From NCBI GenBank assembly GCA_031283785.1, contig JAITBC010000046.1, positions 1 to 8,712 on the forward strand: a stretch of DNA of 8,712 nt, written 5' to 3'. The notes under the pieces are model-generated. The model did no database searches. It had not been told where the DNA came from and saw only the letters and a program-made list of their open reading frames with translations. Made by a program: the position numbers and the translations under genes. Positions 5,415 to 8,712 of this stretch are shown here, piece after piece (the first letter of the stretch is position 1; every line of letters begins with the position of its first letter). Source of the DNA: Tannerella sp. (GTDB lineage: Bacteria > Bacteroidota > Bacteroidia > Bacteroidales > Tannerellaceae).

Positions 5415-6380
5415 ATGGAGAAGCCTTATGTAATTGGCATTGATATTGGCGCTACCAACTCCGTATTCGGAGTTGTAGATGCGAGAGGAACAATTCTTTA
5501 TGACGGTTCGATAAAAACCGCTATCTATGAAGATGTAAATGATTATGTGTCGGCATTGGCCGGAGGTCTGGCAGAGGTGATCGCAAAAGCCGGCGGTCCT
5601 GATAAGTTTAAAGGTATAGGCGTCGGTGCGCCTAATGGGAATTACTTTAACGGATGCATCGAGTTTGCACCAAATTTGCCATGGAAAGGGAAAATTCCGT
5701 TGGCGCAGCTTATCAGTGAAAAAACGTATAACATTCCCGTTACGCTTACCAATGATGCGAATGCTGCGGCAATCGGGGAGATGACATACGGCGCTGCACG
5801 CGGTATGAAAGATTTTATTGAAATTACGCTGGGTACAGGGGTAGGCAGCGGAATTGTTATCGGAGGAACATTGGTATACGGCCATGATGGTTTTGCCGGA
5901 GAGCTGGGGCATGTGACCGTTCGCCAGAACGGACGCCTCTGCGGCTGCGGACGTCACGGATGCCTTGAAGCCTACGCTTCAGCTACCGGCGTAGCCCGTA
6001 CGGCGCGTGAAATACTGATGACCCGGACGGAAAAAAGTTTGTTGCGCGATCTTAATCCGGAAGACATAACATCGAAAGATGTTTATGATGCAGCCGTTAA
6101 AGGCGACAAGCTTGCGGTCGAGATATTTGAGTTTACAGGTAATATACTGGGCGAGGCGCTGTCAAACTTTGTCGCATTCTCAAGCCCCGAAGCTATCATC
6201 CTTTTCGGCGGACTTACGAAAGCCGGCGACTTGATCCTGAATCCGGTGAAACGGGCGATGGAAGGTAATATGCTCAAAGTCTTTCAGGGAAAAACGAAGC
6301 TTTTCATTTCGCAACTCAAGGAAAGCGATGCCGCCGTCCTCGGCGCCAGCGCGTTAGGATGGGAAGCGGAAAATAATTGA
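5415..6380 (+). CDS. ROK-family sugar kinase, glucokinase-like
   Basis: 321 residues. The N-terminal phosphate-binding loop is IGIDIGATNS (7-16). TNDANAAAIGE (112-122) carries the catalytic base Asp114. ITLGTGVGSGIVIGG (137-151) is the second ATP-binding motif. The ROK signature follows: GELGH (162-166) and CGCGRHGCLEAYAS (176-189). H166, C176, C178 and C183 are the expected structural zinc ligands. LFGGLTKAGDLILNPV (263-278) closes the nucleotide pocket. There is no N-terminal helix-turn-helix, so it is a kinase and not a NagC/XylR-type repressor. By family it uses ATP to phosphorylate a hexose, most likely glucose to glucose-6-phosphate; N-acetylmannosamine, fructose or allose kinases are the alternatives. 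It is monocistronic, with a consensus promoter and a strong terminator, which fits a housekeeping glucokinase. Confidence 0.92.
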   Translation: MEKPYVIGIDIGATNSVFGVVDARGTILYDGSIKTAIYEDVNDYVSALAGGLAEVIAKAGGPDKFKGIGVGAPNGNYFNGCIEFAPNLPWKGKIPLAQLISEKTYNIPVTLTNDANAAAIGEMTYGAARGMKDFIEITLGTGVGSGIVIGGTLVYGHDGFAGELGHVTVRQNGRLCGCGRHGCLEAYASATGVARTAREILMTRTEKSLLRDLNPEDITSKDVYDAAVKGDKLAVEIFEFTGNILGEALSNFVAFSSPEAIILFGGLTKAGDLILNPVKRAMEGNMLKVFQGKTKLFISQLKESDAAVLGASALGWEAENN

Positions 6381-6410
6381 AATTTTCCTGTTTCTTTTAG
6401 ATGATAATAA

Positions 6411-6445
6411 AAGAGGTTGCCCTTGAAATCGAGGGCAGCCTCTTT
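6411..6445 (+). terminator. Strong terminator of the ROK kinase gene
   Basis: GAGGTTGCCCT (6413-6423) pairs with AGGGCAGCCTC (6432-6442), with one G-T pair and an 8-nt loop. Flanking AA and TTT extend the stem. A-rich sequence precedes it and TTTATTATT follows, so it could work in both directions. Confidence 0.85.
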
Positions 6446-6535
6446 ATTATTGTCAGATAGACAGCAAAAAAATAACTCTGATAAATTAAGACATTACTTC
6501 TGTTATTTATTGATTTAAAATGTTATACAGGCAGT

Positions 6536-7616
6536 ATGTGGCAAAGCTTTCTTTTTTCATTTTTTCTCGTTCTCCCGGCAATTTGCCATTTCCGGATTTT
6601 AATAACGGGAACGGTAGTAGATTCAAAGACAAAGAAGCCTGTTGAGATCGTTTATGTTAAGAATAAGAATAAGAATCAGTATGAACACATAACCTTTTCA
6701 ACAGATGACGGCAGTTTTTCTATTTATGCAGACAGGAATGATACGATTGAGTTCCACCGCATAAACTATGAAATGAAAACAGTAGTTGTAAAAAACGATG
6801 AAAACATGACGGTCGAAATGAGGCCGAAAACATATATGCTGGACGAGGTTGTCGTCACGTTTGAGGCTGCGTCCGATATTTATACAAAAGCCGTCAATAA
6901 CCTGCGAAGCAAATACTTGAAAGGCGTTTCGGTTTATTTATGGCATGGCGCTGAATCCCGTAACAGTGAAAAGAGCTAAAGTTTTGCCATGTATTCTGCA
7001 AAGTTTGATTTTAACAAATCAAAAAGAAGTCATCCCTCAGATTTTCGCCTGATGGCACTGAACCATTTGAGCGAGCCAAACAAAAAGCCGGTATTATCCG
7101 GTTTGCCGTTTCATCCTGTAAATCTGCGTCAATTGGAAAAAGAGGGATAGAGGAAAATTTATTAAGGTAAACAGCGAAGACGATTCCCTTATATTCCTGC
7201 AGCAATCGCTGTATGTGGAAAAGTTGAAAGAAACAGTGCCGGTCGATATTGTTATAAACAAGGAGGATACGGTTCTTTTATACATCAAATCGTCTGCCGG
7301 CGGTTTTGTGAAAGACCTGAAAATATTAGGTATTGAAATAGGGACTGTTACTGTTGAAAACAATACGCTCAAAATTTCTCATAAAAAGGAAAACGGGTAT
7401 TATTATCTGGATGAATTTTATGTTAAAGTAATCGCTTCTATGGAATACAAAGACTCCACAAAACAGGAATTGAATGCAGAAAGTTCAACAAAATTTTTAT
7501 ATATAGATGATTCTCCGAAGGACAAAAAACTGAGAAAACTCACCGGACAGATCAAGCAACTTTATCAACTTAACTCCACTACATCTGAGGAGTTCTGGAA
7601 ACAATACATTAAATAA
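6536..7616 (+). pseudogene. Decayed exported CarboxypepD_reg-like protein
   Basis: The first open part (6536-6979, 147 residues) has a hydrophobic signal-like N-terminus. A CarboxypepD_reg-like beta-sandwich follows (ITGTVVDSKTKKPVE at 24-38, a TDDGSFSIYA strand pair) and ends with LDEVVVT, a hallmark of Bacteroidetes outer-membrane and exported proteins. DIYTKAVNNLRSKYLKG continues the usual architecture. The frame is cut by TAA at 6977-6979, yet the same frame continues from 6980 to TAG at 7148 with protein-like content (e.g. HPSDFRLMALNHLSEPNKK). Coding then switches to another frame (open from 7122), reading KFIKVNSEDDSLIFLQ and on to TAA at 7614. The GTG at 7215 is therefore unlikely to be a real start. 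At least one nonsense and one frameshift lesion are present. A third may lie at the N-terminus, since an ATG at 6520 in another frame gives MLYRQYVAKLSFFIF, a better signal-peptide start. Sequencing errors are an alternative. Confidence 0.72.
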
Positions 7617-7619
7617 TCC

Positions 7620-7781
7620 ATGCCGACGCAACTGTTTCCACCTGAGATAATTGAATATTCGGCAGAGGCTTACTATTCAAAGTTGAGAGTCGAAGGCCGG
7701 ATTATATATGCGGTTGTGATTTTCGCGATAGCGGCAACAACAGCTGCTCTACCTTTTATGGGTATTGTTAAACTGCTATAG
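7620..7781 (+). pseudogene. HlyD-family secretion protein, N-terminal stub
   Basis: A 53-codon frame starts 3 nt after the stop of the preceding pseudogene. It begins MPTQLFPPEIIEYSAEAYYS. The LFPPEI-I-E-x-S opening followed by a transmembrane helix (about 28-50, IIYAVVIFAIAATTAALPF) is, from memory, the cytoplasmic start and membrane anchor of HlyD-type adaptor proteins in Bacteroidales peptide or bacteriocin export systems. Full-length proteins run on for several hundred periplasmic residues (barrel-sandwich and coiled-coil). Here a TAG follows MGIVKLL right after the helix, and no continuation is visible in any frame downstream. It is therefore a truncated gene, lost by deletion or insertion rather than a point mutation. 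The tight spacing suggests it formed an operon with the CarboxypepD_reg-like gene. A functional 53-residue membrane microprotein is possible but less likely. Confidence 0.68.
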
Positions 7782-7895
7782 ATTTAATAAAATATATGAT
7801 TGAAAAACACCAGGTTTAAGTTCAATTTTTATTCAAAAACTATATGAATTTAACAATACCGACGAAATAACGCCGACAAGCGTTCAATTCGGATA

Positions 7896-8000
7896 ACCCC
7901 AAACAAACGAAGTGCAGTTCGGGGTAAGGCAACAGCACACATCAATCCTGTAAGGAGCTGAACTGATTCGCAGTTCTGAGAGAATGAGACCTGTACCCCG
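7896..8000. ncRNA. Structured element with two competing stems; candidate ncRNA or attenuator
   Basis: CGGGGTA (7920-7926) pairs perfectly with TACCCCG (7994-8000). The stem is prolonged inward by AGG/CCT (7927-7929 with 7990-7992, one bulged base). Inside it GAACTG (7960-7965) pairs with CAGTTC (7971-7976) over ATTCG. Upstream, ACCCC (7896-7900) can pair with the same GGGGT (7921-7925), so two stems exclude each other. The strand is not determined and no known RNA family is matched convincingly. Confidence 0.35.
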
Positions 8001-8036
8001 AGTTCCGCCTTGGCTTGCAGGAAATTATCAATGTTT

Positions 8037-8051
8037 AAGTCCTTCGGACTT
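8037..8051. repeat. Small hairpin AAGTCC-TTC-GGACTT
   Basis: A 6-bp perfect stem with a 3-nt loop. It is followed by CCGGAC, which can also pair with the GTCC of the stem. It lies 37 bases beyond the end of the minus-strand TPR gene, so it could form in that transcript's 3' region. It lacks a U-tract. Confidence 0.4.
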
Positions 8052-8087
8052 CCGGACAGTTTTGCGACAGTAAGAGTTTACGTTACC

Positions 8088-8712
8088 TTAGTTTGGGAAT
8101 AGAATTTTTTGCATGTATTTTATCTTTGTCAAAACATCATTTACTGTGCTGTCCAGTTCGGGTGGTATTTTTAGCATCAAATTGTCTTCTTTTTTATTGT
8201 TCAAAATCAGGCAGACATAATATAATACTGTGTACTGTGCTTGCAGTTTTTCTCCAAATTCGGGATGAGTGAACAGTTTATAAACTAAAGATTTTTGATG
8301 GTGAACTAATAGAAGTTCTATAAAAAAAGATTTATTATCCATATTTTCGCGCAAAGCCGAAACAATCCTGTTTTCCACATCATTGAAAATTCCTGCCCAA
8401 ATTTCTATAATTATTGCATGAATATTATTTCCATTATATTGGGTGATATATTGTTTTGCTTTTTCTTTATTTACGTTTTGACTATAATACAACAGGGCTA
8501 AATTAAATAAAGCCTCATTAACGCCTTTTTCTATTGCCAAAAGATAATATTTTTCGGCGGATTCGGTGTTTCCCTGATTATCGTACAATAAGGCTAAATT
8601 AAATAAAGCCTTATTATTTCCTTTTTCTATTGCCCGAAGATAATATTTTTCGGCATATTCGGTGTTTCCCTGATTATCGTACAATACGGCTAAATTATTT
8701 AAAACCTCATTA
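8088..8712 (-). CDS. TPR/Sel1-like repeat protein (5' end outside window)
   Basis: The minus-strand frame is open from the window edge to TAA at 8088-8090, at least 207 codons. The TTG at 8684 sits inside a repeat and is not the start. The N-terminal visible part holds three 32-residue repeats of the form N-E-A-L-F-N-L-A-L-L-Y-D-N-Q-G-N, then T-E-S-A-E-K-Y-Y-L-L-A-I-E-K-G. L4, L7, A8, Y11, A20, Y24 and A27 fall at TPR signature positions, but the period is 32 rather than 34, and the AEKYY..AIEKG half resembles Sel1 repeats. The third copy is divergent. About 120 C-terminal residues are non-repeated, helical and Leu/Ile-rich, with no domain I recognise. Such proteins are protein-interaction scaffolds; the partner is unknown. 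The gene is notably AT-rich compared with the GH51 and ROK genes, which suggests acquisition by transfer. Confidence 0.8.
   Translation of the reverse strand, partial: NEVLNNLAVLYDNQGNTEYAEKYYLRAIEKGNNKALFNLALLYDNQGNTESAEKYYLLAIEKGVNEALFNLALLYYSQNVNKEKAKQYITQYNGNNIHAIIIEIWAGIFNDVENRIVSALRENMDNKSFFIELLLVHHQKSLVYKLFTHPEFGEKLQAQYTVLYYVCLILNNKKEDNLMLKIPPELDSTVNDVLTKIKYMQKILFPN
8424..8711 (-). repeat. 96-bp in-frame tandem repeats in the TPR-like gene
   Basis: Units are 8616-8711, 8520-8615 and a divergent third at 8424-8519; the array probably continues past the window. By hand count the first two agree at 84 of 96 bases, with long identical runs. The third keeps mainly the start (GGCTAAATTAAATAAAGCC region). 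Each unit is exactly 32 codons, so copy-number change keeps the frame. Confidence 0.85.

Larger units (their letters stand above)
7782..8087. other. Non-coding, structure-rich stretch between HlyD stub and TPR gene
   Basis: No confident gene lies in these 306 bases. The first 60 are AT-rich with a weak 6-bp hairpin (ATTGAA 7799-7804 / TTCAAT 7821-7826). Base composition then shifts to about even GC, with the mutually exclusive stems at 7896-8000 and a hairpin at 8037-8051. A 75-codon minus-strand frame without an early start codon (7850-8077) crosses the same segment. The abrupt end of the HlyD stub suggests this segment was inserted or joined here. Confidence 0.5.

Noticed and set aside
5400..5957. 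185-codon minus-strand open frame opposite the ROK kinase.
   Set aside because: Shadow of a clearly coding plus-strand gene, with irregular composition and no promoter or motif.
7215..7616. Independent 133-codon gene starting with GTG at 7215.
   Set aside because: The same frame is open and protein-like for 93 nt upstream of the GTG, so it is the 3' part of the broken CarboxypepD_reg-like gene.
7918..8022. TPP (thi-box) riboswitch on the plus strand: CGGGG, CTGAGA, TACCCCG and AGGAAA occur in the expected order.
   Set aside because: The CTGAGA-to-ACCC distance is too long, the CCTGATCTGG / CCAGCG core is missing, and no plus-strand gene follows. The likeness is probably chance or a very decayed copy.

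Overview
The window looks like chromosomal DNA of a Bacteroidales bacterium. Three promoters carry the Bacteroidetes -7 element TAnnTTTG with a -33 TTG core 19-20 bp upstream. Most start codons lack a strong Shine-Dalgarno. The gene families are also typical of the order: a secreted GH51 arabinofuranosidase, an ECF sigma factor with LTxxQ-type periplasmic proteins, a CarboxypepD_reg-like exported protein and a LFPPEI-type HlyD N-terminus. No rRNA, tRNA or CRISPR array was seen.

Layout. (1) 1-178: the C-terminal tail of a transposase, probably IS1380 family. (2) 179-522: non-coding, with a 13-bp inverted repeat around a GGCAGA tandem and a promoter. (3) 523-2511: exported GH51 alpha-L-arabinofuranosidase. 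(4) 2512-2679: convergent intergenic region with an 11-bp x4 tandem repeat enclosed by a GC-rich inverted repeat. (5) 2680-3078 (minus): small exported LTxxQ/DUF4890-like protein. (6) 3253-4880: promoter, ECF sigma factor, single-pass membrane protein (candidate anti-sigma) and periplasmic LTxxQ-like protein (candidate sensor), closed by a strong terminator. (7) 5035-5257: rubredoxin with its own promoter. (8) 5334-6445: ROK sugar kinase (glucokinase-like) with its own promoter and a strong terminator. (9) 6536-7781: two decayed genes, a CarboxypepD_reg-like exported protein with an in-frame stop and a frameshift, and, 3 nt after it, a 53-residue HlyD stub cut off just after its membrane helix. 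(10) 7782-8087: non-coding but highly structured. (11) 8088-8712 (minus): AT-rich gene for a TPR/Sel1-like protein with 96-bp tandem repeats, running off the window.

How the genes may work together. GH51 releases L-arabinose from plant polysaccharide in the cell envelope. The ROK kinase phosphorylates hexose in the cytoplasm. The two are not an operon. The best candidate for an integrated system is the sigma / membrane protein / LTxxQ protein operon. It lies divergently from a second LTxxQ-like protein, an arrangement that suggests envelope-stress sensing. The right third (6.5-8.7 kb) looks like accessory DNA: broken export-related genes, a structured intergenic element and a repeat-expanding gene.
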